NCBI RefSeq assembly: GCF_003576375.1
Contig: NZ_QWGE01000003.1
Span: forward strand, 62,001-126,000
Length of the DNA stretch: 64,000 bases
From: Pontibacter oryzae
GTDB taxonomy: Bacteria > Bacteroidota > Bacteroidia > Cytophagales > Hymenobacteraceae
Direction: 5' to 3'
Part shown: in pieces, positions 24,122 through 33,396 of the stretch
Layout of the letters: each line of letters opens with the position of its first letter
Position numbering within the stretch: position 1 is the stretch's first letter
Program-made: the position numbers and the translations under genes
Notes under the pieces: model-generated
What the model was told of the DNA's origin: nothing
What the model saw: the letters and a program-made list of their open reading frames with translations, nothing else
The model's database searches: none

Positions 24122-24709
24122 TTAAATCCGCTCAGCATCTACCCAGTCTTTGGCGCAGGCGGCGGCATACCTGCCCAGCTTTTCGAGTAGCACGTTCGCT
24201 TCTGTTGCTACAACCAAGCTCTTTTGATATTCAGGTTGGATGAACCCCTCTGCCACACCGTGCGCCACCTGCTGCATAAAGGTATCAAAATAACCTCCTA
24301 CATTATAAAACGCCACAGGCTTCCGGATGATACCCAGCTGGTTCCAGGTAATGATCTCGTTGATTTCGTCCAGCGTTCCAAAGCCGCCGGGCATGGCTAT
24401 AAACGCATCTGACTCCGCAGCCATCAGCGCTTTGCGCTCGTGCATGGTTTTTACCACGTGCAGCTTCGTAAGCCCGGTGTGCGCCACTTCACGGTCCACG
24501 AGGCTCTGCGGGATAACCCCTACGGCCTCGCCGCTGGCAGCAAGTATGGCATCGGCAATGGTGCCCATCAGCCCAACCTTGCCGCCACCGAACACTAACT
24601 TAATGCCTTGCTCGGCCATAAGCTGCCCGAGGGCCGTGGCCGCTTCTGCATACATACTTTTATGACCGGTATTTGCTCCGCAGAACACTGCTATACTTTT
24701 CATGCTCAT
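24122..24709 (-). CDS. LOG-family nucleotide phosphoribohydrolase
   Basis: This protein of the TIGR00730/LOG family cleaves the N-glycosidic bond of nucleoside 5'-monophosphates; its plant homologues activate cytokinins. The defining motifs are present: FGGGKVGLMG, and PGGFGTLDE with E-x-x-T-W-x-Q-L-G after it. I use the ATG at 24709 (24703 is equally possible). A longer frame to 24754 would run through the cysteine desulfurase terminator. The true substrate in this organism is unknown. Confidence 0.88.
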   Translation of the reverse strand: MSMKSIAVFCGANTGHKSMYAEAATALGQLMAEQGIKLVFGGGKVGLMGTIADAILAASGEAVGVIPQSLVDREVAHTGLTKLHVVKTMHERKALMAAESDAFIAMPGGFGTLDEINEIITWNQLGIIRKPVAFYNVGGYFDTFMQQVAHGVAEGFIQPEYQKSLVVATEANVLLEKLGRYAAACAKDWVDAERI

Positions 24710-24740
24710 TCGTTTTGTTTTAGAAGATGATGTAATTGCA

Positions 24741-24772
24741 AAAGGCCCCGACAAAACTGCCAGAGCCTTCTT
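24741..24772 (-). terminator. Terminator of cysteine desulfurase gene
   Basis: On the minus strand AAGGCTCTG and CGGGGCCTT form a 9-bp stem with two G-U pairs, followed by a short T run. It lies 30 bases past the stop at 24802. Confidence 0.55.
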
Positions 24773-24801
24773 ATTTATACTTTAAGCCAATTGCTTTTAG
24801 A

Positions 24802-25944
24802 TTAGGCCAGTTCCTTTTTATACATTTTAGCCAGCGTGGCTGCTGCGTAATCAATCTCTTCGGGCGTGTTATACTTGCTGAAAGAGAAACGTACAGAGCC
24901 GCGCGTTGGGTCTACGTTCAGGGCGCGCAACACATGCGAGCCAGTATTGGCACCGCTGCTGCAGGCACTGCCGCCTGATGCTGATATCTTGGCGATATCT
25001 AGGCTAAAGAGCAGCATCTCGTTCATGTCAGAGGCTGGCAAGTTTACGTTCAGCACCGTGTACAGGCTCTTATCCCCAAACTCCGACATTCCGTTAAAAC
25101 CCACGTCCTCCATCTGCTCGCGCAGTTTATGGATCATACGGTCTTTAAGCCCTTGGATATGCTTTGTGTGCTCATCCATATCGCGGTAAGCAATTTCCAG
25201 CGCCTTAGCCAGCCCAATAATGCCGTACACGTTCTCGGTGCCGCCGCGCATGTTGCGCTCTTGCGCCCCACCCTGGATCAGTGGCTGAATTTTAGTGCCG
25301 CCATCGCAATACAAGAATCCAACGCCTTTCGGCCCATGGAATTTGTGCGCCGAGCCAACAATAAAGTTTGCGCCCAGTTGCTGCACGTCGTGCTTGTAGT
25401 GGCCCATCGTCTGTACGGTGTCCGAATGGAACAGCGCGTTATACTTGCGGCAGATCTCCCCGATGGCTTCAATATTGTTCAGGTTACCGATTTCGTTATT
25501 GGCATGCATCACCGACACCAGCGTTTGCGGCTGGTTTGCCAGCAGTTCCTCAAAGTGCTCCAGGTCCAGGTTGCCGCGCTCATCGTGGCGCAGGTAGCTT
25601 ACCTGCACGCCCTCCTGCTTCTCCAGCAGCTCCATAGTATGCAGCACGGCATGGTGCTCCAACTTGGTAGAAATGGCGTGCTTAATACCCAGCGAGCGGC
25701 ACGTGCAGATTAGTGCGGCATTATCAGCCTCGGTGCCACCGGAGGTAAAGAATACTTCGGCAGGAGATGTATTTATTAAGCCCGCCACAGTTTTGCGCGC
25801 TTTCTCGATGGCTGCCCTCACCTCGCGCCCATGCGAGTGGATGGAGGAAGGGTTACCGAAATGCTCCAGCATAAACGGAGCCATGGCATCAAAAACCTCT
25901 TTATCCAGAGGTGTGGTGGCAGCATTATCTAAATAAACACGCAT
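24802..25944 (-). CDS. Cysteine desulfurase (NifS/IscS-like)
   Basis: This PLP enzyme removes sulfur from cysteine for Fe-S clusters, thiocofactors or tRNA thiolation. It has 380 residues. The PLP lysine is Lys201 in GSAHKFHGPKG, and catalytic Cys328 is in GGSACSSGAN, the group I (IscS/NifS) type loop. There is no iscU or sufE neighbour, so the pathway cannot be assigned from context. It is separated by terminators from both glmM and the LOG-family gene. Confidence 0.92.
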   Translation of the reverse strand: MRVYLDNAATTPLDKEVFDAMAPFMLEHFGNPSSIHSHGREVRAAIEKARKTVAGLINTSPAEVFFTSGGTEADNAALICTCRSLGIKHAISTKLEHHAVLHTMELLEKQEGVQVSYLRHDERGNLDLEHFEELLANQPQTLVSVMHANNEIGNLNNIEAIGEICRKYNALFHSDTVQTMGHYKHDVQQLGANFIVGSAHKFHGPKGVGFLYCDGGTKIQPLIQGGAQERNMRGGTENVYGIIGLAKALEIAYRDMDEHTKHIQGLKDRMIHKLREQMEDVGFNGMSEFGDKSLYTVLNVNLPASDMNEMLLFSLDIAKISASGGSACSSGANTGSHVLRALNVDPTRGSVRFSFSKYNTPEEIDYAAATLAKMYKKELA

Positions 25945-25994
25945 ATTCTTTAAACTGATTTTCTTGTTCTATTCTTAAATCAACCACTAAAGTA

Positions 25995-26045
25995 TAAAAA
26001 AAAGTTGCGCCAGAGGCAGGAACTTTCCCATACCTGTGGCGCAAC
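25995..26045 (-). terminator. Terminator of glmM
   Basis: On the minus strand a 9-bp GC-rich stem GTTGCGCCA/TGGCGCAAC (26037-26045 with 26004-26012) with further pairing inside is followed by eight T. Confidence 0.8.
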
Positions 26046-26095
26046 ACGGTGCGTTACTCATTGTTTCTATGACAGCAGCAACAACACATTATACT

Positions 26096-27487
26096 TTATG
26101 CTTTAACAGAGATGATCTCTTTGATGTCGGCAATAATTTTGTTGGCCAGGTGCTCAGCGGTGGCATTGCTATCGCTCTCGGCATAAATACGAATGATAGG
26201 CTCTGTGTTGGACTTGCGCAGGTGCACCCACTCCTTGTCAAACTCAATCTTAACCCCATCAATGGTATTGATCGGTTGCTTGGCGTAACGCTCCTCCATC
26301 TGGCGCAGCACTTCGTCCACGTTTACATCCGGGGTCAGCTCTATTTTGTTTTTGGAAATGTAGTAATTCGGGTAGCTGGCGCGCAGGCGCGTCATGCTCA
26401 TACCTGATTTGGCCAGGTGCGTCAGGAACAGAGCAATGCCCACCAGTGCATCGCGGCCGTAGTGCAGCTCCGGGTAAATGATACCGCCGTTGCCCTCTCC
26501 GCCGATGATGGCGTTCTGCTCCTTCATCATGTTTACCACGTTCACCTCGCCTACTGCGGCGGCATAGTACGCACCTCCGGCTTTCTCGGTAACGTCGCGC
26601 AGGGCGCGGGTAGAGGAAAGATTGGAAACGGTATTGCCAACTTTGTTTTTAAGTATGTAATCTGCTACGGCTACCAGGGTATACTCTTCGCCGAACATGC
26701 TGCCATCCTCATTCACTAAGGCAAGGCGGTCTACATCCGGGTCTACTACGATACCTAAATCATACTTGCCTTTCTCGATGACCTTCGATATTTCGCGCAG
26801 GTTTTCCGGGAGTGGCTCGGGGTTGTGGGCAAAGTTTCCGTCTGGCTCGCAGAATAGTTTTTCAATCTTGTTCACGCCAAGCGCCTCCAGCAGCATCGGC
26901 ACGGCAAAACCGCCGCTTGAGTTCACAGCATCTACTACCACGCTGAAGTTACGAGCCTTTATTGCCTCCACATCTACCAACGGCAACGCTAATACAGCTT
27001 TGATGTGCTTTTTGAGGGCATTCTCGCTTTGCCTGTACTTGCCAAGGTTGTTTACCTGGGCAAACTCGAAATCCTCTTTCTCAGCAATGGTAAGCACCAG
27101 CTTACCTTCTTCGTCGGAGATAAACTCGCCCTTATGGTTTAACAGCTTCAGCGCGTTCCACTGCTTGGGGTTATGGCTCGCTGTAAGTATAATTCCGCCT
27201 CCGGCTTTCTTCTCCGGTACGGCCATTTCAACGGTAGGCGTGGTTGACAGGCCAACATCTACCACGTCAATGCCAAGGCCTTGCAGGGTAGCGCACACCA
27301 GCTTGTTTACCATGTCGCCGGAAATGCGCGCATCGCGGCCTACAACAATTGTTTTCTTATCGGTGTTTTGCAGCACCCAAGTACCGAAAGCGGCAGCAAA
27401 CTTAACTACATCCACAGGGGTAAGTCCTTCACCAGCCTGTCCGCCTATCGTACCTCGTATTCCTGAAATCGATTTTATTAAAGCCAC
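26096..27487 (-). CDS. glmM: Phosphoglucosamine mutase
   Basis: GlmM converts glucosamine-6-phosphate to glucosamine-1-phosphate for UDP-GlcNAc and cell-wall synthesis. The 463 residues show the N-terminal GIRGTIGG, phosphoserine loop TASHNPKQWN with Ser104, metal loop DPDVDRLALV, and C-terminal phosphate site RKSNTEPIIRIYAE. A phosphomannomutase is the alternative, but the GIRGTIGG start and Bacteroidota usage favour GlmM. It is a single gene with its own terminator. Confidence 0.87.
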   Translation of the reverse strand: MALIKSISGIRGTIGGQAGEGLTPVDVVKFAAAFGTWVLQNTDKKTIVVGRDARISGDMVNKLVCATLQGLGIDVVDVGLSTTPTVEMAVPEKKAGGGIILTASHNPKQWNALKLLNHKGEFISDEEGKLVLTIAEKEDFEFAQVNNLGKYRQSENALKKHIKAVLALPLVDVEAIKARNFSVVVDAVNSSGGFAVPMLLEALGVNKIEKLFCEPDGNFAHNPEPLPENLREISKVIEKGKYDLGIVVDPDVDRLALVNEDGSMFGEEYTLVAVADYILKNKVGNTVSNLSSTRALRDVTEKAGGAYYAAAVGEVNVVNMMKEQNAIIGGEGNGGIIYPELHYGRDALVGIALFLTHLAKSGMSMTRLRASYPNYYISKNKIELTPDVNVDEVLRQMEERYAKQPINTIDGVKIEFDKEWVHLRKSNTEPIIRIYAESDSNATAEHLANKIIADIKEIISVKA

Positions 27488-27787
27488 TTGTCGTATATAT
27501 TATTATCAGACAAAAGTAATAATTACCTTATACTTTAAGAAGTTTATCCAGCTTTATACTTTACACTTATTCGCTAGCTTGGCTAAAATGCAGCCTGCCG
27601 TGCTTAAACTACAGAATTACAAGCGATAACACCGCCACACGCAAAGCTACTCGCTCCAAACCCCTATCTGACACTGCCATGCCTCGGGCCTTCACAACAA
27701 TGAACAGTTGGCATATAGAGTATTAACGCTATGTTAAGCCTTTATACACCTAAACAGATGTGCCTTAATATTTATTATCTTTGCTTT
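27488..27787. other. Intergenic region glmM/mazG
   Basis: These 300 bases lie between divergent genes. They hold two TATACTT words close together (27529-27560) and the -7 box of mazG at the right end. No ORF or repeat I can support. Confidence 0.6.
27776..27783 (+). promoter_or_regulatory. -7 box four bases before the mazG start
   Basis: TATCTTTG fits TAnnTTTG and is followed by only four bases before ATG. Transcription would begin at or next to the start codon, which implies a leaderless mRNA. It also argues for the start at 27788 over the longer frame from 27731. Confidence 0.5.
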
Positions 27788-28597
27788 ATGAATACTTCAC
27801 AATCCGGTAATACATCGCGCCAACAACAACTTGAAGCTTTTGGACGACTGCTCGACGTAATGGACGATTTGCGCGAGAAGTGCCCCTGGGACCGCAAACA
27901 GACCATGGAAAGCCTGCGCCACCTCACTATTGAGGAAACATACGAGCTATCGGATGCCATACTTAAGGGAGAATTGCAGGAGATAAAGAAGGAGATTGGC
28001 GACATTATGCTGCACCTGGTCTTTTACGCCAAGATTGCCGCTGAGAAAGGCGCCTTCGATATTGCAGATGTGCTGCATGCGCAATGCGAGAAACTCATCT
28101 TCCGGCACCCACATATTTACGGCGACACCAAGGCCGACAGCGAGGAGGAAGTGAAGCAAAACTGGGAGAAGCTCAAATTAAAAGAAGGAAACAAATCTGT
28201 ACTGGGCGGCGTACCGCAATCGTTGCCTGCCTTAGTGAAAGCCATGCGGATACAGGAAAAAGCACGCGGCGCAGGATTTGACTGGGATGAGAAAGCGCAA
28301 GTATGGGAAAAGGTACAGGAGGAACTTAATGAGTTTGAAAGCGAGTTTAACGTAGAGGACACTGCAAGTATAGACCACGAGAAGGCCACCGCAGAGTTTG
28401 GCGACCTTATGTTCTCGTTCATTAATTTTGCCCGGTTTGTTGGCATTAACCCCGAAGAGGCTTTAGAGCGAACCAACATTAAGTTTATCAGCCGCTTCCA
28501 GTACATTGAAACCGAAGCCGCAAAAGACGGGAAAGCGCTTCAGGACATGACCATGCAAGAGATGGACTACTATTGGGAGCAAGCAAAAAAAAGGTAG
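27788..28597 (+). CDS. mazG: Nucleoside triphosphate pyrophosphohydrolase MazG
   Basis: MazG hydrolyses (d)NTPs to monophosphates and is thought to clear non-canonical nucleotides and temper the stringent response. It has 269 residues from the ATG at 27788 and two MazG domains. The first has CPWDRKQTMESLRHLTIEETYE and GDIMLHLVFYAKIA; the second has EEEL-type helices followed by EFGDLMFSFINFARFVG. The earlier frame start at 27731 would lie upstream of the promoter box, so I reject it. Confidence 0.92.
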   Translation: MNTSQSGNTSRQQQLEAFGRLLDVMDDLREKCPWDRKQTMESLRHLTIEETYELSDAILKGELQEIKKEIGDIMLHLVFYAKIAAEKGAFDIADVLHAQCEKLIFRHPHIYGDTKADSEEEVKQNWEKLKLKEGNKSVLGGVPQSLPALVKAMRIQEKARGAGFDWDEKAQVWEKVQEELNEFESEFNVEDTASIDHEKATAEFGDLMFSFINFARFVGINPEEALERTNIKFISRFQYIETEAAKDGKALQDMTMQEMDYYWEQAKKR

Positions 28598-29109
28598 GCA
28601 TGCATACAACCTATCAGTATAATTGCTATATTTAACCCACTTTTTCATATTTATTGTGAAAAAGACAATTTTAGAGTAAAATTGCTGCCATAAAGCTACC
28701 CATCACAACAAACTAAAATTGCGGCCAGAGCTACTCCAAAGGTACTTTAAACCTGTTACTCATGCACTTGCATGTAATAAACACCGGCCGCATTCAACGA
28801 AAACAATACAAAAGTTGATCTAAGGCGAAAGTCAAAGTTTATACTTTGAGTAAGCTTAAATAATTTGCATTTTGCAATATTGTAACGCCAAGCATTAGGA
28901 ATTTTAAAAGATAATCTCTTAAATTAGAGTGCTAAACAAGCTGTTGAGCGTTTAAACCTAAATTTTTCAGCGCCTGATCATGTGAAAAATTCGAAAAAAA
29001 GCTCAAATTGCAATTTGATTAAAGAACTAAAAGCGAAACAATTACATTTTATATTAACACAAACAATTTTAATTACAACACAAACAGCTAAACTTTAAAC
29101 TTTAAAAAA
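28598..29109. other. AT-rich upstream region of the exbB operon
   Basis: These 512 bases contain no ORF I can support. Visible elements are TTGCATTTTGCAA (28864-28876), a small hairpin, and the perfect 16-bp palindrome at 29003-29018. A TTTATACTTTGAG tract at 28837-28850 may be part of a promoter. The length suggests a regulated or long-leader promoter for the TonB operon. Confidence 0.55.
29003..29018. promoter_or_regulatory. Perfect 16-bp palindrome upstream of exbB
   Basis: TCAAATTGCAATTTGA is fully self-complementary and lies about 90 bases before the exbB start. The position suits an operator or regulator site, but no regulator is known for it. Confidence 0.4.
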
Positions 29110-29976
29110 ATGGAAAAAAAGACTGCAGTAGTGAGCAAGAATGCTAATGTAGAGAAAAAGAGCAGCCCGGTTGGCTCTCTGTTCGCGAGCATCGTTATTC
29201 CGCTTGCTTTGATAGCATGTGTGCTTATCTATATGTTCGTTCTGGGTAACCCGGCAAACTTCGAAGGTGGAGATGCAAACAACCATCCACTTCCAGGCAA
29301 CTACCTTGGTATCGTTTACAAAGGTGGTTGGGTAGTACCAGTGTTAATGTCCCTGAACCTGATGGTATTCATCTTCGCTATCGAGCGTGCCCTTACAATC
29401 GGTAAAGCGAAAGGTTCTAAAAACGTTGCTGAGTTCGTACGTAGCATTTCTGCCAAACTTAACCAGCGTGACATCAACGGTGCTATTACATCTTGCGATG
29501 CTCAGAAAGGTTCTGTTGGTAACGTAGTGAAAGCTGGTCTGCTTAAGTACAAAGAAATGCAGAACGAGCCAGAGCTTCTGAAAGCTGAGAAAGTAGCCGC
29601 TATCCAGAAAGAAATCGAAGAGTCTACTGCCCTGGAGCTGCCAATGCTGGAGAAAAACCTGGTAGTTATCTCAACTATCGCCTCTATCTCTACACTGGTT
29701 GGTCTGATCGGTACGGTACTTGGTATGATCAAGGCCTTCGCTGCTCTTGCAACTTCAGGTTCTCCTGACTCAGTAGCCCTTGCAAACGGTATCTCTGAGG
29801 CCCTTATCAACACGGCCCTTGGTATTACAGGTTCTACTATCGCGATTATTGCTTACAACTATTTCACTAGCAAAATCGACGAGCTTACTTATAGCATCGA
29901 TGAGGCTGGCTTCAGCATGGTGTCTACTTTCACTGCTCAGCACGAGACTCCAACTGCTAGACCGCAAACTGTTTAA
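29110..29976 (+). CDS. exbB: ExbB/TolQ-type proton channel protein
   Basis: This inner-membrane component of the proton-driven motor energises TonB. It has 288 residues with membrane spans at about 24-45, 75-95, 180-205 and 225-250. The last pair contains the conserved VGLIGTVLGMIKAF and GITGSTIAIIAYN segments. It starts at ATG 29110 after an A-rich leader. It is the first gene of a seven- or eight-gene operon. The gene has preferred codons and almost no TATACTT words, as expected for high expression. Confidence 0.92.
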   Translation: MEKKTAVVSKNANVEKKSSPVGSLFASIVIPLALIACVLIYMFVLGNPANFEGGDANNHPLPGNYLGIVYKGGWVVPVLMSLNLMVFIFAIERALTIGKAKGSKNVAEFVRSISAKLNQRDINGAITSCDAQKGSVGNVVKAGLLKYKEMQNEPELLKAEKVAAIQKEIEESTALELPMLEKNLVVISTIASISTLVGLIGTVLGMIKAFAALATSGSPDSVALANGISEALINTALGITGSTIAIIAYNYFTSKIDELTYSIDEAGFSMVSTFTAQHETPTARPQTV

Positions 29977-29999
29977 GTTAAACCGTATAATCAGACAAA

Positions 30000-30605
30000 A
30001 TGCCTAAAGTAAAAGTAAAAAGGAAAAACCCTTCATTGGACATGACGCCAATGGTGGACTTATTCTTCTTGCTCGTTACTTTCTTTATGCTGACTGCAAC
30101 AGCCCGCCCAGATGAGGCTGTTGTAGTAGATACACCTTCGTCTGTGTCCGAAATTAAGATCCCGGACACTAACGTAATCACGATTACGGTTGACAAAGAC
30201 AACCGCGTGTTCTTCGGCGTAGACGGGCAGCAAACAAAGGAAGCATTGCTTGACAAGATTGCAGGAAAGTATGGTATAGGCTTTACCGCAGAGGAGAAGA
30301 AAACTTTCTCTCTGCTGAGCAACTTCGGTGTGCCGGTAAGCCAGCTTAAGTCTTTCCTCGCTATGGAGTCAAGTGCACGCAAGGAGGTAAACCAGCCGGG
30401 TATTCCAATCGACTCTACCCACAACGAGTTGGGTGACTGGGTTCTGCAGACGCGTCTTACAAACCCTCAGGTGGTTATTGCCATCAAAGGCGACCAGGAC
30501 GTGGACTACGAAACTATCCAACGAGTGATCGATATCCTGCAGGAAAGAAAGGTAAACAGGTTTAACCTGATTACTGACATGGAAAATAAGCCACAGAACC
30601 TATAG
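30000..30605 (+). CDS. exbD: ExbD-type biopolymer transport protein 1
   Basis: This 201-residue protein has a short cytoplasmic N-terminus (KVKRKNPSLDMTPMVDLFFLLVTFFML). The transmembrane helix carries the proton-conducting Asp in MVD, and the large periplasmic domain is longer than in E. coli ExbD (141). It lies 23 bases after exbB. With the second ExbD it would form the motor stoichiometry typical of Bacteroidota TonB systems. Confidence 0.9.
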   Translation: MPKVKVKRKNPSLDMTPMVDLFFLLVTFFMLTATARPDEAVVVDTPSSVSEIKIPDTNVITITVDKDNRVFFGVDGQQTKEALLDKIAGKYGIGFTAEEKKTFSLLSNFGVPVSQLKSFLAMESSARKEVNQPGIPIDSTHNELGDWVLQTRLTNPQVVIAIKGDQDVDYETIQRVIDILQERKVNRFNLITDMENKPQNL

Positions 30606-30624
30606 TTAGAAAGGAGATAAGATA

Positions 30625-31149
30625 ATGGCAGAAATACAGGAAAAAGGCGGCGACTCCGGTAAAGGTGGAAAAAAACGCGCGAAACGCTCGTCCACCAAAA
30701 TCGACATGACGCCACTGGTAGACCTTGCCGCCCTTCTGATCACGTTCTTCATGCTTACCACAACTTTCAACAAGCCGCAGACGATGGAAATCAACATGCC
30801 TGTAAAGGATGTTGACCCAGCAGAGCAGATTGCACTGAAAGCCAGTAACGCCATGACGATCATTCTAGGCGAGGATGACAATTTGTATTACTACTTCGGT
30901 TTAGTAGAAGATAACCCGGAGCTTGTAGAATCCAGCTACGCTGCTGATGGTATCCGTAAAGTGTTGGTATCACCTCGTGTGAAATCCAACGATAAAATGA
31001 CGGTACTTGTAAAAGCAATGGAGAAGGCCCGCTACAAGAACATGGTAGACATTTTGGATGAATTAAAAATAACAGACACCAAAAAATTTGCCCTCGTAGA
31101 AATATCTGACGACGACAAGAAATTGGTAACAGATCAAATTGGAAATTAA
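30625..31149 (+). CDS. exbD: ExbD-type biopolymer transport protein 2
   Basis: This second ExbD has 174 residues. The N-terminus is lysine-rich (GGKKRAKRSSTKIDMTPLVDLAALLITFFML), with the conserved Asp in the single membrane helix and a periplasmic domain distinct in sequence from ExbD1. It is 19 bases downstream of the first copy. Non-identical ExbD pairs suggest a heteromeric motor. Confidence 0.9.
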   Translation: MAEIQEKGGDSGKGGKKRAKRSSTKIDMTPLVDLAALLITFFMLTTTFNKPQTMEINMPVKDVDPAEQIALKASNAMTIILGEDDNLYYYFGLVEDNPELVESSYAADGIRKVLVSPRVKSNDKMTVLVKAMEKARYKNMVDILDELKITDTKKFALVEISDDDKKLVTDQIGN

Positions 31150-31152
31150 GAT

Positions 31153-31983
31153 ATGGACGCAAGTAAGTTAGCAAAAGCATCGCTCGATGATATCGTCTTT
31201 GAAGGACGAAACCGGGCATACGGTGCCTTTCTACTTCGCAAGCTGTACAATAAGCATATCACCATTGCTGCTATTGTTGCCATCATCCTTTTTGCACTTT
31301 TCCTTAGCATTCCGCTAATTTCGAAAATGCTTGGAGGCGATGAAGCAGACGAGGAAGTGGTAGAACGTATTGTAACAGAAGTAGACCTGGCTCCACCACC
31401 ACCACTGGATGAGGCAACACCGCCGCCACCGCCGCCGCCGCCACCAGATTTGCCACCGCCACCGCCACCAGTGCGTGCTACTGTAAAGTACACACCGCCA
31501 GTTGTGAAGCGTGACAATGAAGTAACTGAAGAGGAAGAAATTCCGGATGTAGAAGTACTGACAGAAATCGACGCAGGTGTTAAAACGGTAGAGGGTTCTA
31601 AGAACGCTCCGCCAGATTTAGGTGAGATTGACGGTACTAGCGAAGTAGTAGCAGCAGTAGTTGAGGAGAAGCCTTATACTTACGTAGAGCAGATGCCATC
31701 CTTCCCGGGTGGTGAAACTGAAATGCTAAAGTATCTGGGTAAAAACATTCGCTACCCAGCCGCTGCACAACGTGCCGGAGTGGAAGGACTAGTAGTTCTT
31801 TCGTTCGTAGTAAGCAAAACAGGAGAAATCTCTGATATCCAGGTTGTGAAAAACCTGGGTGCCGGTACCGACGAAGAAGCCATGCGCGTTGTGAAAACAA
31901 TGCCTAAGTGGACTCCAGGTAAGCAAAACGGTAGAGCAGTACCTGTGCGCTACACGCTTCCAGTACGATTCACGATTAAATAA
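31153..31983 (+). CDS. tonB: Energy transducer TonB 1
   Basis: This 276-residue TonB couples the ExbB/ExbD motor to outer-membrane receptors such as SusC. There is one membrane span (about 38-58), a proline-rich region with runs of four to eight Pro (near 76-110), and the TonB C-terminal domain from about 178 with GVEGLVVLSFVVSKTGEISD and PGKQNGRAVPVRYTLPVRF. It starts 3 bases after exbD2. A terminator hairpin follows it. Confidence 0.92.
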   Translation: MDASKLAKASLDDIVFEGRNRAYGAFLLRKLYNKHITIAAIVAIILFALFLSIPLISKMLGGDEADEEVVERIVTEVDLAPPPPLDEATPPPPPPPPPDLPPPPPPVRATVKYTPPVVKRDNEVTEEEEIPDVEVLTEIDAGVKTVEGSKNAPPDLGEIDGTSEVVAAVVEEKPYTYVEQMPSFPGGETEMLKYLGKNIRYPAAAQRAGVEGLVVLSFVVSKTGEISDIQVVKNLGAGTDEEAMRVVKTMPKWTPGKQNGRAVPVRYTLPVRFTIK

Positions 31984-32003
31984 GCAGCCTCATAAACTGC
32001 TGA

Positions 32004-32034
32004 AGCCCAGCCCTAACCGGCTGGGCTTTTTTTA
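32004..32034 (+). terminator. Terminator after tonB 1
   Basis: AGCCCAGCC (32004-32012) pairs with GGCTGGGCT (32019-32027) and is followed by seven T. It may be partial, since related genes continue downstream. Confidence 0.85.
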
Positions 32035-32181
32035 TATGCATTCTAAAATAAAAAGTACTCAGCATGCATACTATAAATTAATAAATGCGTATATTATCAG
32101 AACAAAATAAAAGCTTAGAACACTAAAATGAGAATACAGCAATGCATCTTGAATGACGTTTAACCTATAACCCCAAAGCCC

Positions 32182-33018
32182 ATGGAAAAGAGCAGTTACT
32201 TAAGTATGACCTTCAACAACATTGTGTTCAAAGGTCGGAACCAAGCATACGGCGCCTATGTGTTACGCAAAGCGTACAGCAAAAACATGACACGCGCGTA
32301 CCTCATCGCCACAGCTATTTTTTCAGGGGCTCTTGTCGGGCCTTTGGTAGAAAGTATGTTTTTTGCCACGCCTGAAAAGTATGTTAAACCAGTATTTGAG
32401 GTTGTAGAACCAATTATTATAACCTTACCGCCGCCACCTGAGTCACCGAAGCCCGAAAAGGCATTGCCCCCTGCTACGGCAGCAAGCGAAAAAGTAGCCA
32501 CTGAGCGTTTTGTTAAACCTAAGGTGGTCTCAAATGATGCAATTATTAAGGAAGAGGTTTTAGCCAACCAGGAAGACCTCTCGAAGGTGAATATCGGGAC
32601 ACAAACCATAGAAGGCGATTTGCCAGAGATACCAACTACCGTGCTTACAGAGGCACCACCAACTGGCATTGAGGCTGGCACTGCAGAAACACCTGATAAG
32701 CCTGATGTGTACTTGCATGTGGAGCAAATGCCAGAGTTTGAAGGCGGCACGAAAGCACTCATGAATTACCTCAGCCGTAAGCTTCGTTACCCAAGCATGG
32801 CGCAAAGCAATGGCATAGAAGGAACAGTAGTAGTAACTTTTGTGGTAAACTCCGCCGGAGAAATATCGGACGTTAAAGTTTTGAAAGGCCTCGGATTCGG
32901 TACCGACGAGGAAGCAGCAAGAGTAATACAGAGCATGCCTAATTGGCAACCTGGCCGGCAAAACGGACGAGCAGTGCCAGTTAGATACACATTACCGATT
33001 AAGTTTAGTCTGAAGTAA
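32182..33018 (+). CDS. tonB: Energy transducer TonB 2
   Basis: This 278-residue paralogue of the preceding gene has the same opening (FNNIVFKGRNQAYGAYVLRK), a single membrane span (about 40-62), a shorter proline segment and the same C-terminal domain ending GRAVPVRYTLPIKFSLK. The Pro-rich linker is much shorter than in TonB 1, so reach across the periplasm should differ. It lies behind the TonB 1 terminator and has its own hairpin after it. It is likely a tandem duplicate specialised for other receptors. Confidence 0.9.
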   Translation: MEKSSYLSMTFNNIVFKGRNQAYGAYVLRKAYSKNMTRAYLIATAIFSGALVGPLVESMFFATPEKYVKPVFEVVEPIIITLPPPPESPKPEKALPPATAASEKVATERFVKPKVVSNDAIIKEEVLANQEDLSKVNIGTQTIEGDLPEIPTTVLTEAPPTGIEAGTAETPDKPDVYLHVEQMPEFEGGTKALMNYLSRKLRYPSMAQSNGIEGTVVVTFVVNSAGEISDVKVLKGLGFGTDEEAARVIQSMPNWQPGRQNGRAVPVRYTLPIKFSLK

Positions 33019-33039
33019 GTTTAAGTTTAGCGAAGTAAG

Positions 33040-33084
33040 GCAGAAGCAACAAAGCAGTTTTGTTGGCTTCTGCTTTCTTTTTTT
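33040..33084 (+). terminator. Terminator after tonB 2
   Basis: GCAGAAGC-AACAAA (33040-33053) pairs with TTTGTTGGCTTCTGC (33059-33073) with one bulged G, followed by a T-rich run. Confidence 0.8.
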
Positions 33085-33138
33085 ATACAAGAGCGTTATT
33101 TTTAAGGGTTAAACAAAGACGAAGCAAAGAACAGCAGC

Positions 33139-33396
33139 ATGCTTAGACCAAGGAAAAAAGACGAAAAACCAATTCCAACCCTTTTCAATAAGTTTGCGCG
33201 CATTTTCGGCTTGCTTATGACACTCATTTATGTGGGGCTTGGCTTGTTTATTATTTTTGCCGGGGAGCGCCTACGCCTCGATATATCAGATAGCATAAAG
33301 TACATGCTTGGTGGAATCCTCATCTTGTATGGAGTTGTTAGATTTGTAAGAGTGTACAACAGCATCCGATCGAATAAAGATAGATATGAAGATTAA
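33139..33396 (+). CDS. Small two-span membrane protein
   Basis: This 85-residue protein of unknown function has a basic N-terminus (MLRPRKKDEKP), two hydrophobic helices (about 23-43 and 52-70) joined by a short loop, and a charged tail. It overlaps the start of the PstS-like gene by 11 bases, so translation is probably coupled. A helper role for the neighbouring lipoprotein is possible but unproven. Confidence 0.75.
   Translation: MLRPRKKDEKPIPTLFNKFARIFGLLMTLIYVGLGLFIIFAGERLRLDISDSIKYMLGGILILYGVVRFVRVYNSIRSNKDRYED

Noticed and set aside
26697..27629. 310-residue plus-strand frame opposite glmM
   Set aside because: Ser/Thr-rich shadow of glmM that runs into the intergenic region.
31390..31480. 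CCGCCA-type microsatellite in tonB
   Set aside because: It encodes the normal proline-rich linker of TonB; no need to call a separate repeat.
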